Source of the DNA: Narthecium ossifragum
Taxonomy: Eukaryota > Streptophyta > Magnoliopsida > Dioscoreales > Nartheciaceae
Direction of reading: 5' to 3'
NCBI GenBank assembly: GCA_963920575.1
Contig: OY986967.1
Location: forward strand, 20,973,648 to 21,037,647
DNA length: 64,000 nucleotides
The notes under the pieces are model-generated. The model ran no database searches. It was not told the origin of the DNA and saw only the letters and a list, made by a program, of their open reading frames with translations. Below are positions 12,743 to 22,939 of this stretch, one piece after another; positions within the stretch are counted from its first letter, which is position 1, and every line of letters begins with the position of its first letter. Position numbers and translations under genes: made by a program.

Positions 12743-13260
12743 ATGTGCATATCCAGGTTACATGAGCATCTATCATCACACATGCAAATGCTTACGGTTG
12801 CAAGTAATGAAGTCTACTATTTCTTATTAAGCTAAAACTAGTGCTTAATACTGAATATGAGTATAGCTGCCCAATTGCATATTTCGTAGCACTTGCAAAA
12901 GCCTACACGTACTGTAAATGTGCATATCCATGTTACATGAGCATCTATCATCACGTATATAATTGTTTTGGTTGCCAGTAATGAAGTCTACTATTTCATA
13001 TTAATCTAAATCTAGTTTATCCAATGCTAAATATGAATCCAGCTAGCCAATTGCATATCTAGTAGTAGTTTTAAATGCCAATGAGGACTATAAATTGACA
13101 TATCCATGTTGCATGAGCAGCTATCATCACATATATACATCTTTACGGTCAAAAGCTGTGGAGTTCACTTTCTTATTAACCTGTACCTATTTTACCCAAT
13201 GGTACACACGTCTTAGCCACAAAACTGCACATTTAACCCTCGCATAGCAACCCCATGATC
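12743..13260. repeat. Three diverged ~175-bp tandem repeats
   Basis: The word CATATCCATGTTACATGAGC, followed by TCTATCATCAC, recurs at about 12748, 12922 and 13100 (spacing roughly 174 and 178 bp). Further shared blocks follow (GTAATGAAGTCTACTATTTC, CCAATTGCATAT). The copies differ by substitutions and small indels, so it is an old array. No coding content. Confidence 0.75.
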
Positions 13261-13304
13261 CAAACAGTTAATACATTAAGTTGGAGGTAATGAAATAAAT
13301 ATTA

Positions 13305-13505
13305 TTTGCACAAATAGAATGGTAAGTCACTCTATTTGGAATTACCAGGAAATCATATATCAGACTTTACAAAAGACAATTTAACCTTAGCTTCAATACT
13401 AATAATTAGCACAAATAGATTGGTAAAATCACTCTAATTGGAATTAACAGGAAATCATATACCAGACTTTAGACAAGACAACTTTACATTAGTTTCAGTA
13501 CTACT
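13305..13505. repeat. Two-copy ~101-bp tandem duplication
   Basis: The block starting GCACAAATAGA(A/T)TGGTAA and continuing through GGAAATCATATA(T/C)CAGACTTTA occurs at about 13308 and 13409. It is AT-rich, non-coding and independent of the preceding 175-bp array. Confidence 0.7.
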
Positions 13506-14528
13506 AACAATATGCATCCCATAGACTGCTCATATATCCACCACCAAAGGATATGTTTTACCATTCGCTATTTCTGATAAGAATAAGTTCCCTAATATAG
13601 CAACATGATTATTTGATAACTTCCATGATAGATATTATATCAAAAACAGCATGTCAACCAAATCAGACAGTATTCCATCCCTCGATGTCGAGACCTTATG
13701 TGTACCGAACATGAAAATTTCTTCATTATATATACGACTTTCCTATCCAATAAGTGAGAGTTGGAGCCGGAAAATAGGTGTTTGTTAGCTTAGTGAGTCA
13801 TAACTTGAAAATCTTCTTGTCGTCAAAACTTGATACCAACCTAAAATAAAGAAACAACAGGAAAAAGATTGATGTTGTGGGATAGGAATTTTCCTACCAA
13901 GGTAACACAACGCTATTCAGACAAACACAAGTTCTAAGGATAAAAATTAGTAAAGGAGAAATACTACATACGGATGAACTGTTTTCATTTGTTTCAAGAA
14001 CCACCCCCCTTTTGTTCCAAAATCACGAAGTATTCTCTAGGAAAGAAGAAGATTTAAACTTTCGGAATACTATTTGCATTGAACTTACAAAATGCAAATC
14101 CCTTCATTAAAATTCAAAGATTCCAATGTACGCTACAAACAACAAGCAAGAATTGCCCTAATATGTGACAAAATTAAGCTAACTGCTATTTCAAAGCAAA
14201 CCAGTAAGAGAACACCAAACTCCAATGTTTGTGACTTCAAGCAACAGTTCTCAACATCTCGAAAATTTAAAAAATAAAATACCAGTGAAAAGAAAACTGC
14301 CGCACTAGGAAGATATGAAATAAGCCAAGGCGGTGCTGAATACAGATCAACGTAAATAAGCAAAAACAACGGATTTGTTACTTTAAGCAATAAAATTAAC
14401 ATCATTAAATTCAAAGATAACTGCGAAGTTGCAACACAGTAACAGCCACAATAGGAAGAAGCAAATAAACGCAACAGCACATACATCATTTGGAAGAACA
14501 GTGCAAACTGTGATAAAGGTAACATCGC
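13506..14528. other. 3' flank of the F-box gene
   Basis: AT-rich DNA that must hold the 3' UTR and polyadenylation region of the minus-strand F-box gene. No separate gene is supported, and short ORFs here look random. Confidence 0.5.
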
Positions 14529-16094
14529 CTAATTCTGATTGTTGCCCCCCTGCGACCATCTTCTGAAAGTGTTGGCCATAAAGTTCCTTCCTGAGAGAAA
14601 TCCCAACCTGGCCTTTGACAGCGCCGACCTACCGCCACTGCTTGATGGAAGATCTATGCCCGCTAATTGATCCACCAATGTTGGGAGCTCGTCATCTCCT
14701 TGATCTTGCACTCCGCTATCACTCAAGCTCACATCCAGCTGCTGCTCGCTCTGCCCAGGGATAGAATCCAAGTTGATGGCCAGCTTCACCCTGCACGCCC
14801 TCAACCATTCCACGACCTCCGGTGTAACACCTTTGCACCTTTTCAGCTTCACCTTCACCAGGCTGGGGCAACCCTCTGCAAGGGCCTCCATCCCGAGGTC
14901 AGAGACAGGGCACCCCTTGATGCAGAGCTTCTTGAGGCACGCGGCCTTGGCTGCAATGCAGGCAATCTCGGCGTCCCCGAAAGTCTCACTGCTACAGAGC
15001 GCCAGGCGTTCTAAAACACGGCAGTTCCCAGCAATAAGCCCCAAGCTTACGGCCGTAGGGTTCACCCCAATCAGAACCAGCTCCTGAAGATCGGGGCACC
15101 CCCTCGCCACCGCCATGAGGCCCTGATCTCCGATCCGGTTCGTCTTCCACCCATCTATATGTACCTTTCTGAGCTTGCGGCAACTCTCCGCTATGTATGC
15201 AAGCCCGGCGTCGGTGCACTCGGGAGCCTTTACAAGGTGAAAGATTTCCAGATCCATGCACGCTGATAGCACATGGAGGCCACGATCGCTAACCTGGAGC
15301 TTCTCAAGGTGCACCTCCACGATGCCATGGACGCGAAGGGTGACATCTTCAAGAAGCCCATCCCAATCACCAGAGCATCGGATGATCTTTAGAGATCGGA
15401 GATTAGGAGACCCAGCTATAAGCGGCCCAAAACACTGGCCATTATACAACTCCTTCAAGCAGATGGACCTTAGGGATTTGGAATAAGCAGCGACAGCAAT
15501 TGGATCGCCAGCAGTAACAGGGGTATCAGCGAGTCCACGGAGGCGCTTGATCGAGAGCTCCTCAAGCAAGGTGCAACCACGGAGGACGTTTTCGATGCCT
15601 TTAGATCCAAAAGTACAGTTCCCGCAAGAGAGCTTCCGAAGGTTCGGGCAGTGCGCGGCGAGGGCGGCCATACCCGCATCAGTGATGGCACGGCAAGCCC
15701 GCAGCTTGAGGCGGGTAAGCCCGGGGCATCCCCGGGCGAGAAGGCCGAGCGCCTCGTCCCCGATCGAATCGGCGCGGCGGTCGCACTTAAGCGCCAGCTT
15801 GGACACCGAATCGAACCGAACCAGAAGCGCCGGGGCCGTCTCGAGGAGCGCCACGCGAGCGTCGAGCGCGAGGCGGTGGCGGCTCTGCCCTTCGAGGACG
15901 AGCCATCGCCGGCAAACCAAGGAGCAGCGCTTCCGGTCGCCGGAGCCCAGGGATCGGAACACGAGGGCTAGCAGCTCGTCGGGGAGGTCGATCGTGTGGT
16001 CTCGCGAGGCATCGTAGCGGTCGAAGTCCCGCATCGAGGCGGGCGAGACGAGAGCAGTGGGTTGGGGGCGGCGAAAGGAGGGGGATTGGCCCAT
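14529..16094 (-). CDS. SKIP2-like: F-box/LRR protein, SKIP2/VFB type
   Basis: An intact 521-codon single-exon frame. The F-box lies at about residues 36-75 (IDLPDELLALVFRSLGSGDR, then CSLVCRRWLVLEG). About a dozen cysteine-rich leucine repeats fill residues ~100-440, with hallmarks LALKCDRRADSIGDEAL, LKLRACRAITDAGMAAL, LEELSIKRLRG, LKELYNGQCFGPLI, HIDGWKTNRIGDQGL and LCIKGCPVSDLGMEAL. A Ser/Gln-rich tail closes it. These blocks match the plant SKIP2/VIER F-BOX family, which binds ASK1-type SKP1 adaptors in SCF ubiquitin ligases and affects auxin-responsive and lateral-root genes in Arabidopsis. The start MGQSPSF is chosen because the family begins MGQS; Gly2 with Ser6 fits an N-myristoylation motif. 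A later Met21 is possible but less likely. The gene is GC-rich relative to its AT-rich flanks. Substrates are unknown. Confidence 0.95.
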   Translation of the reverse strand: MGQSPSFRRPQPTALVSPASMRDFDRYDASRDHTIDLPDELLALVFRSLGSGDRKRCSLVCRRWLVLEGQSRHRLALDARVALLETAPALLVRFDSVSKLALKCDRRADSIGDEALGLLARGCPGLTRLKLRACRAITDAGMAALAAHCPNLRKLSCGNCTFGSKGIENVLRGCTLLEELSIKRLRGLADTPVTAGDPIAVAAYSKSLRSICLKELYNGQCFGPLIAGSPNLRSLKIIRCSGDWDGLLEDVTLRVHGIVEVHLEKLQVSDRGLHVLSACMDLEIFHLVKAPECTDAGLAYIAESCRKLRKVHIDGWKTNRIGDQGLMAVARGCPDLQELVLIGVNPTAVSLGLIAGNCRVLERLALCSSETFGDAEIACIAAKAACLKKLCIKGCPVSDLGMEALAEGCPSLVKVKLKRCKGVTPEVVEWLRACRVKLAINLDSIPGQSEQQLDVSLSDSGVQDQGDDELPTLVDQLAGIDLPSSSGGRSALSKARLGFLSGRNFMANTFRRWSQGGNNQN

Positions 16095-16663
16095 CCAAGG
16101 ATGGGGGGGATAGGTGGCTATCCTGGGGTAACAAAGGGGGTAAACATGGTTGTCGGGAGACTCGTGGAAAGGAGCGGAGCCGGGGATTCTAAAAAATTCC
16201 AGAGGAGACGGACTTGAGAAGAGTATTAAATTTGGTTTTCTCTTTTGGTTTCGGTGAGCCCACGTTGGAATGGAACGGACTGGGGTGTGGGATTGCCTTC
16301 GGCGTGTCGCGGAGGGCGGAAGAGCCGGGGGCGCGTCGGTGCGGGCGACGGACCCATGTTTCGGTGTGACTAGACGCGGTCATGGCTGTGACCTGTGATT
16401 TTTTAATGGAAATGATTCGCGTTTTCACACGCATCACATGGTCTAATAGAATTATCAAATTCATTGATATAACTACTCCTTTTAGAAAATCCGTTTCAAT
16501 TCCTGAACCTTTGATTTAAGCTATTCGTATCTGTGAATTTCAAATTCTTCATGTAATTTATAAAAAAGAGTCAAATACAGACTCCGAAATAAATTTTCAT
16601 TTGTAAATAGATTTTAAACCTCAAACAATGTCAGGAAATTCCTTAATAAGGAATTTCAAGAGC
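16095..16663 (-). promoter_or_regulatory. Upstream region of the F-box gene
   Basis: This is the only space for the promoter and 5' UTR of the minus-strand F-box gene before the giant MULE begins at 16673. It grades from GC-rich near the start codon to AT-rich beyond about 16400. I could not identify a convincing TATA box. The MULE insertion lies less than 600 bp upstream of the start codon. Confidence 0.45.
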
Positions 16664-16672
16664 TTTATAATA

Positions 16673-16810
16673 GAGAGATTTATCAATAAGTCCTTAATAA
16701 GATACCGACTTATCATTAGGTCTCCATTAAAAGACCTTAAACCATTTACTACCTTCTTAGATCTAAAAGACAATAATACCCCCCAACCAGTTATACGAGC
16801 TCGAAAATAT
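16673..16810 (+). repeat. Left terminal inverted repeat of the giant MULE
   Basis: Begins GAGAGATTTATCAATAAGTC. The segment AAGACAATAATACCC followed by CAACCAG.TTATACG.AGCTCG aligns with the inverted right end (TGACCAAAATACCC..CAACCCGATATACACAGATCTCG), so similarity extends roughly 130 bp with indels. It is preceded by TSD copy TTTATAATA at 16664-16672. Confidence 0.7.
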
Positions 16811-17059
16811 CCGATCCCGATAATATCACCATGCCGCTCGTTTTAATCCTAAAATGTAAAACAAAACCCCGTTCGTATCCCATATTCTCCCAAAAATCAA
16901 AACCTATAGCCACCGCCCACCCAATCGCCGTCGCCGTCGCCCGTGCCCTATTCTTCATCTCTACTAAGATCTCCGACAAGTTTTCCGGCTTCATTTCCGT
17001 CTCGCTGGTAGTTACTTTTCGATTTCTGACGTGCCCTTTGTTGAACGTCACCGTTCGTT

Positions 17060-17645
17060 TTGTGGTTGGATCGTTTCGCCTCTGAAAATGGTGAAATGGT
17101 ACGTCACTTTTCACTGGTAGTTACTTCCACTGGCATTCTAGGGTTTCTTACGTTCAAGCTTCTTCCCCGCATAAGTTGGTAGTTACTTTCGAGTGTTCAT
17201 TGGGGTTCTAGGGCTTCCAAAAATTACCACTTAATTTCTCATTTTCGCTTTGTACTTACTTTTCACCGGTAGTTACTTTCAAGTTGTGCATTCTAGAGTT
17301 TCAATTGTGCATTATGGTAGTAATCGTGTATTATGGTAGTTACTTTACAGAATAAAACATTGGACGTTGAACTGATAGTTACTTTCTAGGTAATTATAAC
17401 TGGAAAGTAACTACCAGGTAAGTATTACTTTCCAGGTTGTTTGTCAAAATTACCAGTTATTAGAAAGTAACTACCAGTTACTTGACTGATACTTAACTTC
17501 TCATTTCATTTTGATACTTACTTTCCACTGCTAGTTACTTTTCATTCATGTATTGTGGTAGTTACTTCCCAATTGTGCATAAGTTGGTAGTTACTTTTCA
17601 ATCGTGTATTATGGTAGTTACTTTCCAATAACTGGTAGCTACATA
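17060..17645 (+). repeat. Left-arm array of the GGTAGTTACTTTCC motif
   Basis: About a dozen or more copies of GGTAGTTACTTTCCA, with spacers such as ATTGTGCATTATGG and AATCGTGTATTA, upstream of the Ulp1-type gene. Most copies are in this orientation. A small inverted group (GGAAAGTAACTACCAGG) lies near 17400-17475. The block GAACTGATAGTTACTTTC...CAGGTTGTTTGTCAA (about 17368-17448) is the reverse complement of the higher-order unit of the central array. Confidence 0.85.
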
Positions 17646-18396
17646 GTTTTGATTGTTATTCTCGATGCAGAAAGTCAGAGCAAAAAATTGTTGCGTATGA
17701 TAGCAAAAAAGTGCAGTATAGATCAACAATATGTGCACTAGTGAACATCAGGCAGTCAATCCGACCTACGTTCACTAATGATCACTGGCAGGTGTTGCAT
17801 TTGACACCATTCTACGCACTGGTTGATGCAGTGTACAAAGGGAAGCTTATAAAAAAGAATACAACGAAGCATGATGATGATATAATATCGTTGATCAACT
17901 AGTACGACAAGAGAAGAAAGGCATTCAAGATAGGGTCAAAGTACTGCCAACTGAGAAGTTCATATGTTAAACACATCTTCGGGCTGGAGTATGGTTCCTA
18001 GAAATTAAATGTGAATAAGTCGGATACCCATCAGAAAAACCCTAAGTTGTTCAGCAGAATCTTCTCAAATGCAAGTGTCATTACGATGGCTAGGCTAAAG
18101 CATAAAATACTCAACACATTCCCGAAGCGAAGAGATGCAGATGTTCGGGACAGCATCAAACTGTTGGCAATTTACATCATTGAATCACTCTTCTTCTGCA
18201 CAAGTGGACGCAACGTAACGCGGGCATATGTTGATTACATTGATGATCTAGAAAACATGAAGAGATATGATTGGTCAAGTGAGATCTTCAAAATTCTCAT
18301 GGACTCATTGGATAAAAATTGTAGGGACCCTGCAAAGGTGATTGGCTGCACAGTCTTATTGCCGGTAAGTTACTTACCTTCGCTAGTATTTACTTT

Positions 18397-18778
18397 TAGG
18401 GGTGAGTATTCGGTACATACCGAACCGAAATACCGAAATACCATAATTTTAAAAACCGAACCGAACCGAATTAGTGCATAAAAGAACCGAACCGAACCGA
18501 ATTAATTCGGTACACTAATTTAAAAACCGAACCGAACCGAAAAAACCGAAATAATTCGTAGTTTTTTACTTACAATATAAAACCAAACCGAAATAAGGTA
18601 TATAACTTTAAAAATTTCGGTATTTCAGTATTTATCGAATTTTAAAAATAAAAACCGAAACCGAATACCGAATTTTTGACAAAAAAAAACCGAACCAAAC
18701 CGAATATACCGAAAAACCGAACCGAATTGTTCGGTTCGGTTCGGTTCTAAAAGTTCAGTTCGGTTTTGCTCACCCCTA
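18397..18778. mobile_element. MITE with TAGGGGTGAG termini and ACCGAACCGAA repeats
   Basis: A 382-bp insertion in an intron of the Ulp1-type gene. The ends are perfect 10-bp inverted repeats, TAGGGGTGAG at 18397-18406 and CTCACCCCTA at 18769-18778. The inside is dominated by ACCGAACCGAA words on the left and TTCGGTTCGGTTCGG on the right, so the whole element can fold on itself. A relative lies at 59724-60755. The target duplication is not clear. Confidence 0.8.
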
Positions 18779-19697
18779 CTTATTTTCCAATAGAACTTAC
18801 TTCCCAATAAAACTTGAAAGTTACTTTCCATTGGTACTTACTTTCCAATAGAAGTTGAAAGTTACTTCTCACTGGTACTTACTTTCCAAATAGAACTTAT
18901 TTTTCAGTTGAAGTTTATTTCCTCTGACACTTCAGTTATCAATGTATGTGCAGTACTGGTTCTATGAGCACATAACAGTCATTGAACAAGCATAGAGGAA
19001 TTACATGGTTACATGGTGTATCAAGTGGACAATATTTAACTGCGGCAAGAACCTAATCACTTTTGACATATCAAAAATACCTAGCAACAAGGTTAAAACC
19101 TCAAAATTGCAAGCCACACTAGAGGTGTTGAAGGTGTATGCTACTAGTTTTTGTGATATGGAGGAAGATGAAGGAGAGGGTGATGGAGAAAATGTAGAAG
19201 AAAGTGATGAAGACAACAGAGATGAGGAAGATGAAGATAGTGGAGATGATGAGGTAGGTGAATCCAGTCAGCATGAAATTGACAAAGGAACTGAATACAG
19301 TGACTCCGGCGATGAAGACAACGACGCTACCAACGGAGTCAGAGAGGATGATGATATTGATGTTGACAAACAGGAAGAGGGACCTAGTTCAACACCTTTA
19401 ACTCATGAAGAGGGAAAAGTTGATAACGATGAAGGAAAAGAAGAAACTGATACACGCGATGACACCGGTCCTACACACTCGCCACAAGACAGTCATTGAA
19501 GAACCAATGGATGACATACAACTTCCTGATATAAATGTATGAGGTGTTTCTTATTCATCTCTTTCAAATAAAAAAAAATTATGCTCAAATACATCTAAGC
19601 ATATTTCAATTTGCAGGTTGAAATGGAACAATATAGTATGGATATCGGTGAAGATGACAACATCTCGCATGGCTTAAATGACAACATTGTCAGCAAG

Positions 19698-20190
19698 GTA
19701 CTTTTCACTGCTAATTACTTTCATTGGTAGTTACTTTTCACTGGTACTTACTTTCACTGGTAGTTACTCTCCAGTTATACTTACCTGGAAAAAGTTTATC
19801 TAAAAAGGACTATTCAATAATTATCCATTCCCACCAAATCTGGCTACATTGGACGTTGAACTGGTAGTTACTTTCCAGAATTATAGTTATGTAACTGGTA
19901 GTTACTTTCCAGGTAAGTATAACTGGAAAGTAACTACCATGCAAGTATTACTTTTCAGGTTGTTTGTCAATTTCAAGTTTACTTATGTAATACTTTCCTG
20001 GGAGTTACTTTCCAGAATAAAACATCAAACATTGAACTTGTAGTTACTTTCCAGTTCACTGGTAGTTACGTTCGAAAATAAAACATTTGACGTTGAACTG
20101 GTAGTTACTATCCAGAATTGTAGTTACTTTCAAGCTTAATGGTAGTTACTTTCACTGGTAGTTACTCTCCACTTTACTTTTAAACTTGCT
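19698..20190 (+). repeat. Intronic array of the MULE motif
   Basis: The intron between exons ending 19697 and starting 20209 is filled with GGTAGTTACTTTCC copies. The higher-order unit is in inverted orientation relative to the central array (GACGTTGAACTGGTAGTTAC...TTGTTTGTCAATTTCAAG...AATAAAACAT). It also contains a 40-bp copy of the element's right terminus (19787-19826) and half of a 21-bp inverted repeat (19828-19848). Confidence 0.85.
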
Positions 20191-21258
20191 TTCCATATTA
20201 ATTTCAGGCTGGGCTGACCGAAGATCAACCAGAGATGCAACCCAGTAATGACATCATTAGTGATTTGCAATCAAAGATTGTATTCCTGGAAATGGAGATA
20301 GCAACTTCAAATGCAGAAAGGCAATCTGTAATTAAGGCCAACATGCAGCTGACAGCAAATAATGCGAAGCTGCATGAAGACTTCGTGGTACTATGTGCCA
20401 CAACAGCTGAGACAGATGCACTCCTCCTGGCTAATGATAACATGAAGAAAGTCAATGACATTATTCAGAATGAGATCAATGATATGAAAAAGACAATTGC
20501 CGACTTAGCTGAAAGGATTTCACTGAAGAATGAAGAGAACAAGTATCTAATGTTGAAGTGTATAGAGCTGGAGACAGAGCAGGAGAAAATGGCAGCAAAA
20601 ATAGAGGAACAAGAAACTGAGATCATTGATTTATGGGCACAACTATATATTCACCACAAAGAGCATCAAGAAATTCTTGAAGAAGCTGAAGGTCATAAAA
20701 TTACACAAATGAAGGCAATAGAGCAGACTTTGGGAAACCCTGCCGTTGATCAACATAAGAGATCAATGGTACAGAGGATCAAGTAAAAAAAGAGAAAGAA
20801 GGCAATAGATGACGATTACCAGTACAGTACACCTCAGGAATTGAAAAAAAAGAAAAGAAATAGAAATGGAAATGCTGGGATTCCAATTGTTGGATCTAGA
20901 GCATGAAGATGATGAGGTCCAACAAGAGAGATAAGATGAGAATAAACAAGGCGAAAGACAACATCGGATGGAACCCAAACATAAATACAGATGTGGGAAC
21001 TATCTCAGTGACGAAGCCTACAACAAAATTAGCACATTACTTGCGGAAGAAAGAATGATGTAATTATCCATGCCCTTTTTTGAATACTATTTTATTTTTC
21101 TTGCATCAAAAATGAAACATGTAATCATCTAGTTACAGTGACAATTCCCTATCTTACAATGCAGGGCAATAGTCTGGAAGAATGAGGATGACCCATTCAC
21201 CTGGATAGATGTAGAAATGATAATGGACATGCTGAAAAATCAATACGTCTCACTCCAG

Positions 21259-21864
21259 GTAAGTATTTTCTACCATTAAACTGGAAAGTAACTACAAGTA
21301 ACTGGAAAGTAACTACCAGTAACTGGAAAGTAACTACAAGTAATTGGAAAGTAACTACTAATTACTGAAAATTAATTACCAGTAACTAGAAAGTAACTAC
21401 CAGTTATGTAGCTAGTAGTTACTGGAAAGCAACTACCAGTAACTGGAAAGTAACTACCAGTTATATAGCTAGTAGTTACTGGGAAGTAGCTACCGGTTAC
21501 TGGGAAGTAGCTACCGGTTACTGGGAAGTAGCTACCGCTTACTGGGAAGTAGCTACCGGTTACTGGAAAGTAACTACCAGTTATGTAGCTAGTAGTTGCT
21601 GGAAAGTAACTACCAGTAACTGGAAAGTAACTGCCAGTTATGTAGCTATTAGTTACTGAAAAGTAACTACAATATACTTAGCTACCAGTTACATAGCTAT
21701 CACCTACATTGAGAATTATAGGTAGTCACTTAACCATTGTATGCTCACAAGTTAACTTGTACTTACTTTCCAGTAAAATGGTACTTATTTTGCTAGTTAA
21801 CTGGTAGTTATTTTCTATACATGAAAAGTAATTTCAATCAAAGTAACAACAATTCATCTCAAAG
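21259..21864 (+). repeat. Intronic array of ACTGGAAAGTAACTACCAGT units
   Basis: About fifteen tandem units, many directly adjoining (21280-21680), in the orientation opposite to the upstream introns. A GC-shifted subgroup TACTGGGAAGTAGCTACCGG repeats at about 21478-21560. Each unit is nearly symmetric (ACTGG...CCAGT), so the single strand could form repeated short hairpins. Confidence 0.85.
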
Positions 21865-22939
21865 GTGGTAGATGCATACACGAAGATATTATCCAAGGAT
21901 GATGAATTTGATGGAAAGACTTGCTTCATTCAGGGTAATTGCTGGGTATGTCAAAACTACAACATGCATTTAAAAAATTGAAGCGTATGATCGAGAAATC
22001 TACGATTATAAATAGTTGCTTTCCTTATATTTTCATCCGCAAAGCATGCTAATGTTGTATTTCAATGAGGAAATGACAGCTCAAATTTTCAACAAATATT
22101 TGATAGCTATTTCGGAAGGCATGAATTATGTTGTCTTCCCCGTACTATCAATAGGGTTCAAAAAGGTTGATAATAAGCCGTTCCACTGGACACTCTTGGC
22201 CTACAAGATTGGAGAGGAAAAATGGTATTTCTACAACTCGATGGGGCCGAGAGGTAAACGCGCCAAAGATGCGTTCTTAAAGGACACCAAAAAAATGGTA
22301 ATGCTAAATGCTCTCAATACAACTACAAGTTCAGTATCTTTGTTTATGAAATGATTTCTGTTCCAACTGAAATGAATAACTAATATTTTCTCTTTATTTT
22401 AATCACAGAAAGAATCAATAGAAGATGAATGCAGAAATCAAATCACCACAACTCAAGACATACATAAACCAATTGTAAACGTCACGAGTGCTTCGCAGCA
22501 GAGTCCTAACTCGTAAGAAACACTTGAGAAAATAGCTCAAATGGAACAAATTATCTTCATTATCAAATATTTGATGTTTAGCATTTAATACTATTTGAAT
22601 CTAACTTGTGTTGGCAATTCATTAATCAGGAATGACTGTTCAATGTATATATGCTACTTCATGCGAGAAATAACAATTCATCATCGACATCGAGAACCAA
22701 GACAAATCGATAAAGATGGGATTACACAATTCAAGGCCAGGTTGATTGAGAGATTTGTAATGCGGAACTGAAATATGTATGGCTATTGACTACAGAACAA
22801 TTCATTTCATCTTGTATGTAATTAAAGTCTAAGCAAAATGCATGAAGTGCCAGTTGTTCCCCAAATTGTATAGTTTCAAATTCTATTCAATGTACAGTGT
22901 TGATACTTGTGTAATAGAATTCATGTATATAAAGATCCA

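Larger units (their letters stand above)
17671..22771 (+). pseudogene. DUF1985/acidic/coiled-coil/Ulp1 protease gene of the MULE, decayed
   Basis: About nine putative exons can be placed: ~17671-18365, 18952-19497, 19619-19697, 20209-20785, 21165-21258, 21865-21945, ~22013-22294, 22409-22511 and 22630-22771. Exons 1-2 resemble the DUF1985 domain (HWQVLHLTPFYALVDAVYKG, LAIYIIESLFFCTSG, YWFYEHITVIEQ). Next come an acidic Asp/Glu stretch (19161-19470) and a coiled coil (20235-20785). The C-terminal Ulp1/C48 core has KPFHWTLLAYKIGEEKWYFY (His at 22184-22186) and NDCSMYICYFMREI (Cys at 22637-22639). The Asp of the triad is replaced by Asn at 22235-22237. Stops at about 17900, 17999, 18994 and 19497 show decay. 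Ulp1 enzymes remove SUMO; the role of such genes in MULEs is not known. Confidence 0.75.

Noticed and set aside
14667..16217. Multiple plus-strand ORFs opposite the F-box gene
   Set aside because: They are shadows in the GC-rich coding region of the intact minus-strand SKIP2-like gene.
16831..17085. 84-residue plus-strand ORF as a possible first exon of the Ulp1-type gene
   Set aside because: It contains array motif sequence and has no recognisable domain; it could be leader sequence of the MULE but cannot be supported as coding.
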